NCBI RefSeq assembly: GCF_004564275.1
Contig: NZ_SPDV01000013.1
Location: 1 to 64,000 of the forward strand
From: Sphingomonas parva (ex Maeng et al. 2020)
GTDB lineage: Bacteria > Pseudomonadota > Alphaproteobacteria > Sphingomonadales > Sphingomonadaceae
DNA: 64,000 bases
Direction: 5' to 3'
Shown: positions 17,172 through 27,012 of the stretch, piece after piece
Layout of the letters: every line of letters begins with the position of its first letter
Position numbering within the stretch: the first letter of the stretch is position 1
The notes under the pieces: generated by a model
What the model saw: only the letters and a program-made list of their open reading frames with translations
Told to the model about the DNA's origin: nothing
Databases searched by the model: none
Program-made: the position numbers and the translations under genes

Positions 17172-17660
17172 ATGACCGACGAGAACGGCTCCCGCGGGAG
17201 CATGCGCGTTGACGCCGATCTGGTGCGTCTGCTCGCCGAGCTTCTGAACAAGAACGACCTTACCGAGATCGAGGTCGAGGACGACGAGCGCCGGATCGTC
17301 GTCAAGCGCCAGATCACCGCGGCGCCGGCGGCGATGACCTTCGCCGCGCCTGCCGCCGCCGCGCCGGCTCCGGCAGCGCCTGCCGCCGCCGCGCCCGCGG
17401 CCGCCGACGTTTCGCCGGCCGCCCATCCGGGCGCCGTCAAATCGCCGATGGTGGGCACCGTCTATCTCGCGGGCCAGCCCGGCGCGGCGCCGTTCGCGGC
17501 CGTCGGCCAGACGGTCAAGGAAGGCGACACCCTGGTGATCGTCGAGGCGATGAAGGTGATGAACCCGATCACCGCGCCGCGCGCCGGCAAGGTCGTCCAG
17601 GTGCTCGTGCAGGACGCGCAGCCGGTCGAATACGACCAGCCGCTCGTCATCATCGAGTGA
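17172..17660 (+). CDS. accB: Acetyl-CoA carboxylase biotin carboxyl carrier protein
   Basis: 162 residues from ATG 17172; the upstream in-frame codon at 17091 lies inside aroQ. The N-terminal ~45 residues form the dimerisation part, then an Ala/Pro linker (about 50-85), then the biotinyl domain with the modified Lys K128 in EAMKVMN. It carries carboxyl-biotin between biotin carboxylase and carboxyltransferase in malonyl-CoA synthesis. accC follows 4 bp later. Confidence 0.96.
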   Translation: MTDENGSRGSMRVDADLVRLLAELLNKNDLTEIEVEDDERRIVVKRQITAAPAAMTFAAPAAAAPAPAAPAAAAPAAADVSPAAHPGAVKSPMVGTVYLAGQPGAAPFAAVGQTVKEGDTLVIVEAMKVMNPITAPRAGKVVQVLVQDAQPVEYDQPLVIIE

Positions 17661-17664
17661 ATCG

Positions 17665-19020
<1,356 letters not shown>

Positions 19021-19087
19021 GCGGCCGCGTCGGCTGACGCGGGCCGCGAAACCGGGTAAGCTCGGGCGCATCCAGGAGGATGCGCCC

Positions 19088-19549
19088 ATGGAGCCGAAGT
19101 TCACCGTTTTCGCCCACGTCGGCCGCCCGCCGGCGACGGTCTATGAGGCGATCGCCGATCCGGCCCAGCTCTCCCGCTACTTCACCACGGGCGGCGCTGA
19201 AGGCCGGCTGGAGCCCGGCGCGACGGTGACCTGGGACTTTCACGATTTTCCGGGTGCCTTTCCGGTCGAGGTCGTCGAAGCGGACGGAGCAGGGCGGATC
19301 GTGCTGCGCTGGGACGCCAACGACGAAGGTGCCGGCGAGGACGGGTACCGGACGACGGTGACGTTCGAGCTTGCGGCGGTCGACGACGGCGCCCGCACCA
19401 AGGTCTCGGTGACCGAGGAAGGCTGGCGCCATACCGGGACGGGGCTGCAGGCGTCCTACGGCAATTGCATGGGCTGGTCGCAGATGCTCTGCGCGCTGAA
19501 GGCGTGGCTGGAGCACGGCATCAACCTGCGCGACGGCATGTACCGCTGA
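19088..19549 (+). CDS. SRPBCC/AHSA1-domain protein
   Basis: 153 residues with a START-like fold: VGRPPATVYEAIADPAQLSRYF at the start, GRLEPGATVTWDFHDFPGAF in the middle, a long C-terminal helix GNCMGWSQMLCALKAWLEHG. Members of the AHSA1/activator-of-Hsp90 C-terminal group bind small hydrophobic ligands, mostly unassigned in bacteria. An AGGAGG-like site (ATCCAGGAGGATG) directly precedes the ATG. It faces the efflux operon end, 12 bp away. Confidence 0.85.
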   Translation: MEPKFTVFAHVGRPPATVYEAIADPAQLSRYFTTGGAEGRLEPGATVTWDFHDFPGAFPVEVVEADGAGRIVLRWDANDEGAGEDGYRTTVTFELAAVDDGARTKVSVTEEGWRHTGTGLQASYGNCMGWSQMLCALKAWLEHGINLRDGMYR

Positions 19550-19561
19550 GCCCCCTGCCCC

Positions 19562-20929
19562 CTACGAAGCGATCCAGCCGCCGCCCATCGCCTGGTAGAG
19601 GGCGACCAGCGCATTGAGCTGGTCGGCTTCGGTCTGAACCAGGCTGAGCTCGACGGTGAGCAGGGCGCGCTGGGCGTCGAGCTGCTCCAGATAGGAGCTG
19701 TAGCCGGCCTGATAGCGATTGGTGGCGTGGCGCAACGCGTCGGCGACGGCCCGGCGCTGTGCTTCGAGCCGCGCCCGTTGCTCCGCGAGGCGCTGCACCG
19801 CGGCGAGATTGTCCTCCACTTCCCGGAAGGCGACGAGCGCGGTGCGTCGGTAGGCGAAGGCCGCCTGATCGCGCCGCGCAGCGGCGGTATCGACCTGCGC
19901 CTGGATGCGGCCGCCGTTGAAGATCGGCGCGAGGATGCTGCCGCCCAGCGACCAGATGGCGATCGGATCACCGAGCGCGGTGGAGAGAACGGCGCCCGCC
20001 GACGAGGTGAGGCGAATCTGGGGCAGGAACTGCGCCCGCGCGGCGGCGAGCGTCGAGTCCGAAGCCGCGAGCGTGAACTCCGCCTGGGCGATGTCCGGCC
20101 GGCGGCGAAGCAGATCGGACGGGAGGCCGGCAGGGATCGGCGGCTGGCGGAGCTGGGCCAGCGCCACGCCCCGTTCGATCGCGCGCGGCGGATCGCCGAC
20201 CAACTGGCTGAGCGCATTCTCCTGGCGGGCGATGCCGAGCTCGACCTGCGGAACGATCTGCGCGGTCGCTTCATATTCGGCCTCCGCCTGGCGGAGCTCG
20301 AGCTGCGACGTATAGCCGACCTCCGCGCGATTGCGGGCGATCCGCAGCGCCTCGGAACGGGAGGCGAGCGTGGCGCGCACGATCGCCAGCCGGGCGTCCA
20401 GCGCTCGGAGCGTGATGTAGCCGCTGGCGGTCGCCGCCGCGACCGAGAGCGTCGCCGTCTCGCTTCCCGCCTGCGCCGCGGCGGTGCCGGCCCTCGCGGC
20501 TTCCACCTGCCGGTCGATCCGGCCGAACAGATCGAGCTCGTAGGACGCCTGGAACAGCGGTTGCGCCGACAGGCTCTCGCTCGGCTGGCCGAGCGGGCCG
20601 ACGCTCCGGCCGTACGATACGCCGCCGCCGAGATCGAGGCTGGGGCTGAGCTGCGAGCGGGCCAGGCGCTCCTGCGCGCGCGCCTCGCGGACCCGGGCCG
20701 CTGCGATCCCGATGTCGGGATTGTGGACGATCGCCCGCTCCACGAGGGCGGCGAGGACCGGATCCCCGAAACGCTCCCACCATCGCCGCTCGATCGGCGC
20801 GGTCGGGCCGAGGCGCGTCCGCCATCCTCCGGGCACCTGGACGGCGGCTTCGGCGGGAACCGGGGCCGGCGTCCGTCCGGCGCAGGAAGCGAGCAGCAGC
20901 AGCAGCCCCGCGGCGGCGGGGCGCCTCAT
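19562..20929 (-). CDS. Outer-membrane efflux lipoprotein, NodT family (TolC-like)
   Basis: 455 residues. A lipoprotein signal (GLLLLLASCAG) is followed by WWERFGDPVLAALVERA and two OEP repeats with the typical ELDLFGRIDR, LRRRPDIAQAE and GRIQAQVD motifs. Forms the trimeric outer-membrane channel of a tripartite pump. Its ATG overlaps the stop of the adaptor gene by four bases (ATGA), and it is the last gene of a three-gene operon with the DHA2 transporter, so the set is a self-contained EmrAB-TolC type system. Confidence 0.93.
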   Translation of the reverse strand: MRRPAAAGLLLLLASCAGRTPAPVPAEAAVQVPGGWRTRLGPTAPIERRWWERFGDPVLAALVERAIVHNPDIGIAAARVREARAQERLARSQLSPSLDLGGGVSYGRSVGPLGQPSESLSAQPLFQASYELDLFGRIDRQVEAARAGTAAAQAGSETATLSVAAATASGYITLRALDARLAIVRATLASRSEALRIARNRAEVGYTSQLELRQAEAEYEATAQIVPQVELGIARQENALSQLVGDPPRAIERGVALAQLRQPPIPAGLPSDLLRRRPDIAQAEFTLAASDSTLAAARAQFLPQIRLTSSAGAVLSTALGDPIAIWSLGGSILAPIFNGGRIQAQVDTAAARRDQAAFAYRRTALVAFREVEDNLAAVQRLAEQRARLEAQRRAVADALRHATNRYQAGYSSYLEQLDAQRALLTVELSLVQTEADQLNALVALYQAMGGGWIAS

Positions 20930-22158
20930 CGCCGGACTCCCGCGCCCGCCTGCGTTCCCGGACGGGGCGGCGGGGGCGGCAGCTCGCCGGTATCGATGCG
21001 CGCCTCGACCGACATCCCGGGGCGGAGCCGCTCGGCGAGCCGCTGACCCGGATCGATTGCGATCCGCACGGCAATGCGCTGCGCGACCTTGACGAAGTTG
21101 CCGCTGGCGTTGTCCGGGCGGATCACCGAGAATTCGCTGCCCGCGGCCGGCGCGAGCTGCTGCACCCGCCCGGTGAGCTCCTCGCCGCCGAGCGCATCGA
21201 CGCGCACCACCGCGCGCTGGCCGGGGACGATCTTCGCCGTCTGCGCTTCCTTGAAGTTCGCCACCACCCAGACGTTGCTCGGCACCAGGAAAAGCAGCTG
21301 GGTTCCCGCCGTGACATATTGGCCGAGGCGGACGCCGATCTCGCTGACCTGCCCGGCCTGCGGCGCCCGGATGATCGTGTTGGCAAGATCGATCTCGGCG
21401 AGCCGCAGCGCCGCGCGGGCGTTCTCCACCGCGGCCTCGAGTCCGCCACGGCCGACCTCCACGGTTCGTACCTGCTCCCCGGCGATCGCGCGCTGTGCCT
21501 GCGCCTGCCTGACCCCTGCCTCGGCCTGACGGAGGGCGGCGAGCGTCTGGTCCCGCTCGCGCAACGAGACGGAACCCTCCGAGACCAGTTCGGCGACCCT
21601 GCGCATGTCGGCGCGGGCGCGCTGCAGCTGCGCCTGGGCGTTTGCGACGGCCGCGTCCTGCGCCGCCACCGACGCCTGGCTCGACCGCGCGCTCTGCTGC
21701 GAATTGTTGAGGTTCGCAACCTGCGCGGCGACGTTCGCCTGCGCCTGCTGGACGCGCTGGCGGTAGATGCGGTCGTCGATCCGGGCGAGCGGCTGACCGG
21801 CCTCGACCCTCTGGAAGTCCTGGACCAGTACCTCGACAACGTAGCCATTCACCTGCGGCGCGATGACGGTAGTCTGTCCGCGGACATAGGCGTTGTCGGT
21901 GGTCTGCACCGTCGCCGTGAACGGGCCGACGCCCCAGGCGTAGAGCGCGAGCAGCACCCCGGCGACCAGCACGCCGATGAACACCAGGGTCATGGCCAGC
22001 CCGCTGCGCGGCGGCGCCCAGCCCCGCGCCCGCGCCTGCGGCTCGGCGGCGCTCTCGATCGGATCCTCCAGCCGCTCCGGGGGTGCAGCCGCGGGCTCGG
22101 GAATTTCGCGCTCGGGCGGCCTTTCGGCGCCGGAGGAGGTCATTTGCGTATCGGTCAT
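20926..22158 (-). CDS. HlyD/EmrA-family periplasmic adaptor
   Basis: 410 residues from ATG 22158, which overlaps the upstream MFS stop (ATGA). After a disordered Glu/Pro-rich start, one membrane helix (LVFIGVLVAGVLLALYAWGV, about 68-87) anchors it. The lipoyl half motifs (TVIAPQVNGYVVEVLVQDFQ, IIRAPQAGQVSEIGVRLGQY) surround a long Ala/Gln-rich coiled-coil hairpin. It bridges the DHA2 pump to the outer-membrane channel. The C-terminus is a Pro tract ending in GAGVRR. Confidence 0.92.
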   Translation of the reverse strand: MTDTQMTSSGAERPPEREIPEPAAAPPERLEDPIESAAEPQARARGWAPPRSGLAMTLVFIGVLVAGVLLALYAWGVGPFTATVQTTDNAYVRGQTTVIAPQVNGYVVEVLVQDFQRVEAGQPLARIDDRIYRQRVQQAQANVAAQVANLNNSQQSARSSQASVAAQDAAVANAQAQLQRARADMRRVAELVSEGSVSLRERDQTLAALRQAEAGVRQAQAQRAIAGEQVRTVEVGRGGLEAAVENARAALRLAEIDLANTIIRAPQAGQVSEIGVRLGQYVTAGTQLLFLVPSNVWVVANFKEAQTAKIVPGQRAVVRVDALGGEELTGRVQQLAPAAGSEFSVIRPDNASGNFVKVAQRIAVRIAIDPGQRLAERLRPGMSVEARIDTGELPPPPPRPGTQAGAGVRR

Positions 22159-23819
22159 TGTCTGCTTGCCAACATCTTCTGAAGCGCTGCGAGCTCGGCG
22201 CCGAGCGGATTGACGCCGCGAAGCTTGAACACCAGCCAACGGCCGCCCAGCCACAAGAACGTCAGGCCGGCGAGCATGGCGATCAGCAGGAACACGTCGT
22301 TGAAGGCGAGGATGTTCGCCTCGCGCGTGACCTGCTGCGCGAGCAGGTTCGCGCCCTGCGCCTGGCGGAGCGAGGGATCGCCGATCACCCGTCCATAGGC
22401 GCCGCCGAGCTGCTGCAGGCGCGCGGCCACCTGGGGATCGGTCATCACGATCGACTGCACCAGCTCGTGGCTGTGATACTTCTCCCGGACGATCTGGAAG
22501 GTGCCGAGGAGCGCGGTGCCGCCGAGGCCGCCCACCGTCTGGGCGAGCGAGAAGACCGCCGAGTAGCTCACCATGTGGCTCGGCCCGCGGGCCAGCGCGC
22601 GCAGCACTCCGCCCATCATCGTGGGCCCGAGGAAGAAGATCGCGGCGAAGGCGATCATCGCCTGAGTGACGTAGAGATTGGCCGGACGGGTGAGGTTGCT
22701 GGCGTCGGCGTCCAGCCAGGCCGCGAGACCGATCAGCGCCACCGAGATGACGATCTGGCGCAGCAGATCCTGGGGGTTGAGCGTCGCGACGCCAAGCACC
22801 AGCCCGGTGATGGTAGCGACCGTCACCACGCCGAAGAACCCGACGAGCTGGTCCGGGCCCATGCCCACGGCCGTGAGGAGGCCGATCGAGCCGTAATTCT
22901 GCTCGCCGAGCAGGACTCGCATCGAGGCTGCGATCGCGGCGAAGCGAAGCACGTCGCGGCTCGCGATCCAGCGGGTGTTGAGCATCGGATTCGCCCGATT
23001 GTGCTCGATCAGCATCGCCGTTCCGATCAACGCGATCGCGCCCGCCGTCGCGTAGCCGAGCCAGGGCGTCGACCACCAGACGATCCGGCCCTGCACCAGC
23101 ACGGCGACCAGCAGCATCACGCCCGGAGCGAACAGGAGGAAGGTGAGCGCGTCGAGCTTCTCGAAAACCGGGGTGCGCTCGCTGGGCGGCAGGCGAAGCA
23201 AGGCAACACAGCCGAGGCAGACGAGGCTGAGCCCGAACTCGAAAAGATAGAGGTTCCAGATCTCGCCGCTCGCCAGCAGGATCGGGGAGATGACGCGGGA
23301 GAGCGGCAGCGCCACCTGGGTAAGGCCGATGCCGATGATCATCCCGGCCATCCGCGCCTTCGCCGGCATCGCCTGCATGATGTAGAAGAAACCGAGCGGC
23401 ATGAAGCCGCTGGCGAGAATGCCGCTCGCCGCGCGCCCGACGAGCTCCATCTCGTAGCTCTGGATGAACAGCTGGACGAAGTTCATCGTCACGAAGCCGA
23501 TCAGGAAGATCCGGGTGATCCGCTGCAGCCCGAACTGCTGGCGAAACTTGATCAGCACGAAGCTCGTGCAGACGTTGGTCATCGAATAGACGCCGGTCAG
23601 CCAGCCGGCCTCGACGGGGGTCAGCCCCAGCGACCCCTGGATCTGCGGCAGGTTGGCGATCAGCAGACCGTTGGCGAAACCGCTGGTGAGCGCGATGAGC
23701 GCACCGATGACCGCATAGCCGATCCGCCGCGCCCCGGGATGCTCGGGGGTCGCTGGAGAGCCTGGCATGAACGGCCGCTCGTGCGGCTTGAACTGATAAT
23801 CTTGTGCCTGGGCAGGCAA
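22155..23819 (-). CDS. DHA2-family MFS drug transporter (EmrB-like)
   Basis: 554 residues with about 14 hydrophobic segments, as in the DHA2 group. The helix 1-2 region GFANGLLIANLPQIQGSLGLTP and GWLTGVYSMTNVCTSF fit the family; the loop QFGLQRITRIF replaces the GRR motif. A long periplasmic insertion near the end (REKYHSHELVQSIV... LLAQQVTREANILAFND) precedes the last helix. It is the first gene of the tripartite operon. Likely an exporter of hydrophobic or anionic toxic compounds; substrate not inferable. An inner ATG at residue 18 is an alternative start. Confidence 0.92.
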   Translation of the reverse strand: MPAQAQDYQFKPHERPFMPGSPATPEHPGARRIGYAVIGALIALTSGFANGLLIANLPQIQGSLGLTPVEAGWLTGVYSMTNVCTSFVLIKFRQQFGLQRITRIFLIGFVTMNFVQLFIQSYEMELVGRAASGILASGFMPLGFFYIMQAMPAKARMAGMIIGIGLTQVALPLSRVISPILLASGEIWNLYLFEFGLSLVCLGCVALLRLPPSERTPVFEKLDALTFLLFAPGVMLLVAVLVQGRIVWWSTPWLGYATAGAIALIGTAMLIEHNRANPMLNTRWIASRDVLRFAAIAASMRVLLGEQNYGSIGLLTAVGMGPDQLVGFFGVVTVATITGLVLGVATLNPQDLLRQIVISVALIGLAAWLDADASNLTRPANLYVTQAMIAFAAIFFLGPTMMGGVLRALARGPSHMVSYSAVFSLAQTVGGLGGTALLGTFQIVREKYHSHELVQSIVMTDPQVAARLQQLGGAYGRVIGDPSLRQAQGANLLAQQVTREANILAFNDVFLLIAMLAGLTFLWLGGRWLVFKLRGVNPLGAELAALQKMLASRQ

Positions 23820-23930
23820 TGAAGGATTCCCGCTAGCGGCGCGAAGAGCGCCTCAAGCCAAATGCGGCGCGCACCGCTAGGTTGCAGCCGCGGAAAAACT
23901 TCTTCTCCGAAAACTGATGCAGATCAGAAG

Positions 23931-24329
23931 TCAGCGCCAGCGCACGCTGCCGTCGCCCAGGGTCTCGCGAAGCCAGAAGGGCGCGCGGTCGCGCAGCGCG
24001 TCGATCAGATAGCCGCAGGCCTCGAACGCGACGCCGGTCTCCGCAGCCGCGGCCGCGGCGAAGGCGATACGCTCTCCCGGCAGGAGCGGACCGTGACGGT
24101 GGATGAGGATGATACCGGCGAGGCCGAAACGCGCCTCGGCCTCCGCGCCGATGGCGGCGAGCACGTTCCTGGCGAGCGCCGGATAATGGTCGACGTGGAT
24201 CTCGGTGACCTCGTCGCTCGCGACGGCGGCAACGGTGACGCTCGCGACCGAGCCGGCGACCAGTTGCTCCAGCCGGCCGATCTGGTGCCCCGGATCGAAG
24301 TCCGTGGCCTGGATACGGATGTCGATCAC
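23931..24329 (-). CDS. moaE: MoaE-like molybdopterin synthase large subunit, active site lost
   Basis: 132 residues, somewhat short for MoaE (~150). The fold is recognisable from DHYPALARNVLAAI, GIILIHRHGPLLPGE and AFEACGYLIDALRDRAPFW. However every catalytic position I can align with E. coli MoaE is changed: the FTGKVR loop with R39 is missing, H103-R104 become E97-T98, K119 becomes R113 and K126 becomes L120, and the C-terminal tail (WVEARESD) is absent. GTG start overlaps the moaD stop (GTGA). Seen: the substitutions. Known: those lysines are required in E. coli. Inferred: it cannot make molybdopterin by the known mechanism. Confidence 0.8.
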   Translation of the reverse strand: MIDIRIQATDFDPGHQIGRLEQLVAGSVASVTVAAVASDEVTEIHVDHYPALARNVLAAIGAEAEARFGLAGIILIHRHGPLLPGERIAFAAAAAAETGVAFEACGYLIDALRDRAPFWLRETLGDGSVRWR

Positions 24330-24583
24330 AGCGCCCCCGGCGGCGGGAACAAGGCGACCTCCCGGGCACCGAAGATGCTGCCCTCGTGCCCGGTCGGCTG
24401 CCCTTCCACCGCGGCGTGGATGCGCGACGGCTCGGCCAGAGCGTCGCGATAGGCGCCGTCGCGGCCGGCGAGCCAGCCGAGGAGATCGCCGACCGTGACC
24501 ACGTGACTCGGCGGATCGACGCGCTCGGCGTCGCGGCCGAGCCGGTCGCGCAGCGCCCCGAAATAAAGAAGGTCGAGCGGCAT
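24326..24583 (-). CDS. moaD: MoaD-like ubiquitin-fold protein lacking the C-terminal Gly-Gly
   Basis: 85 residues from ATG 24583. DLLYFGALRDRLG and VTVGDLLGWLA fit MoaD, and the end reads EVALFPPPGAL, where functional MoaD ends FPPxxGG. The terminal glycine carboxylate is the site of adenylation by MoeB and of thiocarboxylation, so this form should not carry sulfur. Reading the last codons in another frame gives an AAGG but then no stop before moaE, so a simple frameshift does not restore a normal end. It lies 8 bp after pgsA and overlaps moaE by four bases: a pgsA-moaD-moaE operon. Confidence 0.82.
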   Translation of the reverse strand: MPLDLLYFGALRDRLGRDAERVDPPSHVVTVGDLLGWLAGRDGAYRDALAEPSRIHAAVEGQPTGHEGSIFGAREVALFPPPGAL

Positions 24584-24591
24584 GCCGGGCC

Positions 24592-25212
24592 TCAGTCCAT
24601 GTGCTTCAGGCCGGTGCGCAGATAGTCCCAGCCGGTGACCAGGGTCAGCGCCGCGGCAGCCCAGAGGAAGAGGAGGCCGGTCTGATGGACGAACGGCCAT
24701 TGCGGCACCGCGCCGGCGAGGATCAGCGCCCCCAGCGCGACGAGCTGGAACGTCGTCTTCCATTTGGCGAGCTGGCTCACCGGGACCGACACCTGCAGTC
24801 CTGCCAGAAACTCGCGCAGCCCCGAGACAATGATCTCGCGCAGCAGGATGACGAGCGCCGGGATGATGTGGAATCCGTGGATCACCGGCTCGCCGCTCGA
24901 GGCGCGGGACGAGACCAGCATGACGATCACCGCGGCGACCATGATCTTGTCGGCGATCGGATCAAGAAAGACGCCGAGCCGCGAGACGGTGCCCTGGGCG
25001 CGGGCCAGATAGCCGTCGAAATAATCGGTGATGCCGACGATGCAGTAGAGCACGAAGGTGATCGCATAGTCCCACCAGCTCGGCTTCCACAGCAGGAAAA
25101 CGAGCAGCGGGACGGCCAGAATCCGCGACAGCGTGAGGATGTTCGGCAAGGTCAGCATCGGCTCTGGCTTCGCCATTAGAGGCTGATCGCCCGGGGTGGA
25201 AGCGCTTTGCAT
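24592..25212 (-). CDS. pgsA: CDP-diacylglycerol-glycerol-3-phosphate 3-phosphatidyltransferase
   Basis: 206 residues from ATG 25212; in-frame ATGs at 25176 and 25158 are possible, and a start at 25272 would leave no room for a promoter with the divergent MFS gene. The CDP-alcohol phosphotransferase motif DGYLARAQGTVSRLGVFLDP has all conserved acidic residues, and LPNILTLSRI opens the first helix. It makes phosphatidylglycerol phosphate in the inner membrane. Leads the pgsA-moaD-moaE operon. Confidence 0.93.
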   Translation of the reverse strand: MQSASTPGDQPLMAKPEPMLTLPNILTLSRILAVPLLVFLLWKPSWWDYAITFVLYCIVGITDYFDGYLARAQGTVSRLGVFLDPIADKIMVAAVIVMLVSSRASSGEPVIHGFHIIPALVILLREIIVSGLREFLAGLQVSVPVSQLAKWKTTFQLVALGALILAGAVPQWPFVHQTGLLFLWAAAALTLVTGWDYLRTGLKHMD

Positions 25213-25352
25213 GTCCGCCGTGCGACGGCCCTGCCCCGCCGGCACGCCGATCGCCGTTTGACCGGGCCGCAATAGCGGCTATGACCGCGGCGCAATGTCC
25301 GCACTCTTCTCCGGCCGGCGCCGTCGCCCTTACCCGAAGCGATAGAGCTGCA

Positions 25353-26633
25353 GTGCAAGCATCCCTGAACCTGCTCGGCAGACGCCGTTTCCTGCCGCTG
25401 TTCGTCACCCAGTTCTTGGGGGCGTTCAACGACAATCTCTACAAATCGGCCATGGTGATCCTGGCGACGTTCGCCGTCTACAGCGACCCGACCAAGGAGG
25501 CGACGTTCAACGCGATCGCCGGAGGCCTGTTCATCCTGCCCTTCTTCCTGTTCTCGGCCCTGGCGGGCCAGTTGGCGGATTCGATGGACAAGGCGCGGAT
25601 CGTGCGGATCGTGAAGACGGCGGAGATCGCCATCATGGTCGCCGGCGCCGCCGGGCTGATCCTGCACAACATCCCCCTTCTGCTGCTCGCCCTCTTCGCG
25701 ATGGGGGTCCATTCGAGCTTCTTCGGGCCGATCAAATACGCGATCCTTCCCCAGCATCTCGAGCGGGAGGAGGTGCTCGGCGGCACCGGCCTGGTCGAGG
25801 CCGGCACCTATGGCGCCATCCTCCTCGGGACGATCGCCGGCGGCCTGCTCGGCCGCGATTATGCCTGGATCGCCGCGATCGGCGTGCTGATCGTCGCCCT
25901 GCTCGGCTGGGTGAGCGGGCGGCAGGTGCCCCCCGCCCCGCCCGAGGCCGACGCGCCGCCGCTGCGCATGGACTGGCACATCGTCCGGGCCTCGATCCGG
26001 CTGGTCAACGCGACCATGCACATCCCGCGCCTGTTCCTGGCGATCGCCTCGATCAGCTTCTTCTGGATGATGGGCGCGATTCTCGCCGCGCAATTCCCGC
26101 CGCTGGTGAAGAACGTCCTCCACGCCAACGAGCAGGTCGCCACCCTCTTCCTCGCCATCTTCTCGGTCGGTGTCGGCGTCGGCTCGGTGCTGATCAACCG
26201 GCTGCTCAAGGGTCGCGTCCTCGCCGTCTATTCGCCCGCTGCGGCGATCGCGATGGGCCTGTTCATCGTCCACCTCTACTGGAACGTCATTCACTGGCCG
26301 CCGGTGGGCGACGAGCTGATGGACCTGCGCACCTTCGCGATGATCCCGCAGGCCGAATGGGTGATGTTCGATCTGTTCGGCGTGGCCGTGTCGGGCGGCA
26401 TGTTCGTCGTGCCGCTTTACGCCTTCCTCACCACCACCGTGCCGAAATCCGAGACCGCCCGCACCGTGGCGGCGAACAACATCGTCAACTCGGGCGCGAT
26501 GGTGCTCGCCGCGATCCTGCTCACCGGCCTGGTGCTGAGCGGCGTCTCGGTCGCCGAGACCCTGTTGATGGTGGCGGTGGCCAGCACCGGCGCCGCCTGG
26601 CTCGCCTGGCGCCTGCACAAGGCTTGCGACTGA
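25353..26633 (+). CDS. MFS protein, LplT-like lysophospholipid transporter
   Basis: 426 residues from GTG 25353; ATG 25281 would add 24 residues but would leave only a few bases to the divergent pgsA frame. RFLPLFVTQFLGAFNDNLYKSAM and GIKYAILPQHL-like FFGPIKYAILPQHL are the signature of the LplT/Aas-associated MFS group, which flips lysophospholipids back across the inner membrane for re-acylation. About 12 membrane segments. The divergence from pgsA, another phospholipid gene, fits that role. Confidence 0.85.
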   Translation: MQASLNLLGRRRFLPLFVTQFLGAFNDNLYKSAMVILATFAVYSDPTKEATFNAIAGGLFILPFFLFSALAGQLADSMDKARIVRIVKTAEIAIMVAGAAGLILHNIPLLLLALFAMGVHSSFFGPIKYAILPQHLEREEVLGGTGLVEAGTYGAILLGTIAGGLLGRDYAWIAAIGVLIVALLGWVSGRQVPPAPPEADAPPLRMDWHIVRASIRLVNATMHIPRLFLAIASISFFWMMGAILAAQFPPLVKNVLHANEQVATLFLAIFSVGVGVGSVLINRLLKGRVLAVYSPAAAIAMGLFIVHLYWNVIHWPPVGDELMDLRTFAMIPQAEWVMFDLFGVAVSGGMFVVPLYAFLTTTVPKSETARTVAANNIVNSGAMVLAAILLTGLVLSGVSVAETLLMVAVASTGAAWLAWRLHKACD

Positions 26634-26672
26634 CGCCGACGTGTCGCCGCGCCCTGGCCTTGGGTCGCGTGC

Positions 26673-26843
26673 TCAGCCGAGGAAGGTCGTGAAGAAGACG
26701 ACGCCGCCCAGCCAGGTGTGGACGAAGAAGCGCACGCTCTCCGACCATTCCGCCGCCTGCTCGATCGCTCCGCCGGCCAGAGCAGCGCGCAGCGGGTGGG
26801 AGCGGGCGGAGGCACGGACGAGGAAGGGCAGCACGGGTCTCAT
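26673..26843 (-). CDS. Short (56-residue) membrane-anchored protein, unannotated size class
   Basis: Starts at ATG 26843 and stops at 26673. The protein begins MRPVLPFLVRASARSHP and ends in a hydrophobic helix FFVHTWLGGVVFFTTFLG. Almost every codon ends in G or C, as in the neighbouring real genes, and the competing frames are interrupted or show no such bias. It sits alone on the minus strand between two plus-strand genes. No family recognised; ribosome-binding site is weak (AAGCGGG). Confidence 0.55.
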   Translation of the reverse strand: MRPVLPFLVRASARSHPLRAALAGGAIEQAAEWSESVRFFVHTWLGGVVFFTTFLG

Positions 26844-27012
26844 GGAACCCGCTTAACGCTTTCTTCACCATTTCGGCACCGGCCCGGCCGGCGAAAAATT
26901 GCGCTGTTTCGGAGTGGGACAGGCGGAGCAATCGTGCGCGACATGCGGGCGGTTCCTCGCGCCCTTGCCTGCCGGCGCGGTCCGCCTAAACTCGCAAAGC
27001 TGGGAGGCCCGC

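Noticed and set aside
22083-23822. Long plus-strand frame opposite the DHA2 transporter
   Set aside because: His/Arg/Asp-rich shadow composition; the minus-strand gene has clear membrane helices and operon overlaps.
24326-24350. Simple frameshift in moaD that hides a normal Gly-Gly end
   Set aside because: A shift yields AAGG but no stop follows before moaE, and MoaE is independently degenerate.
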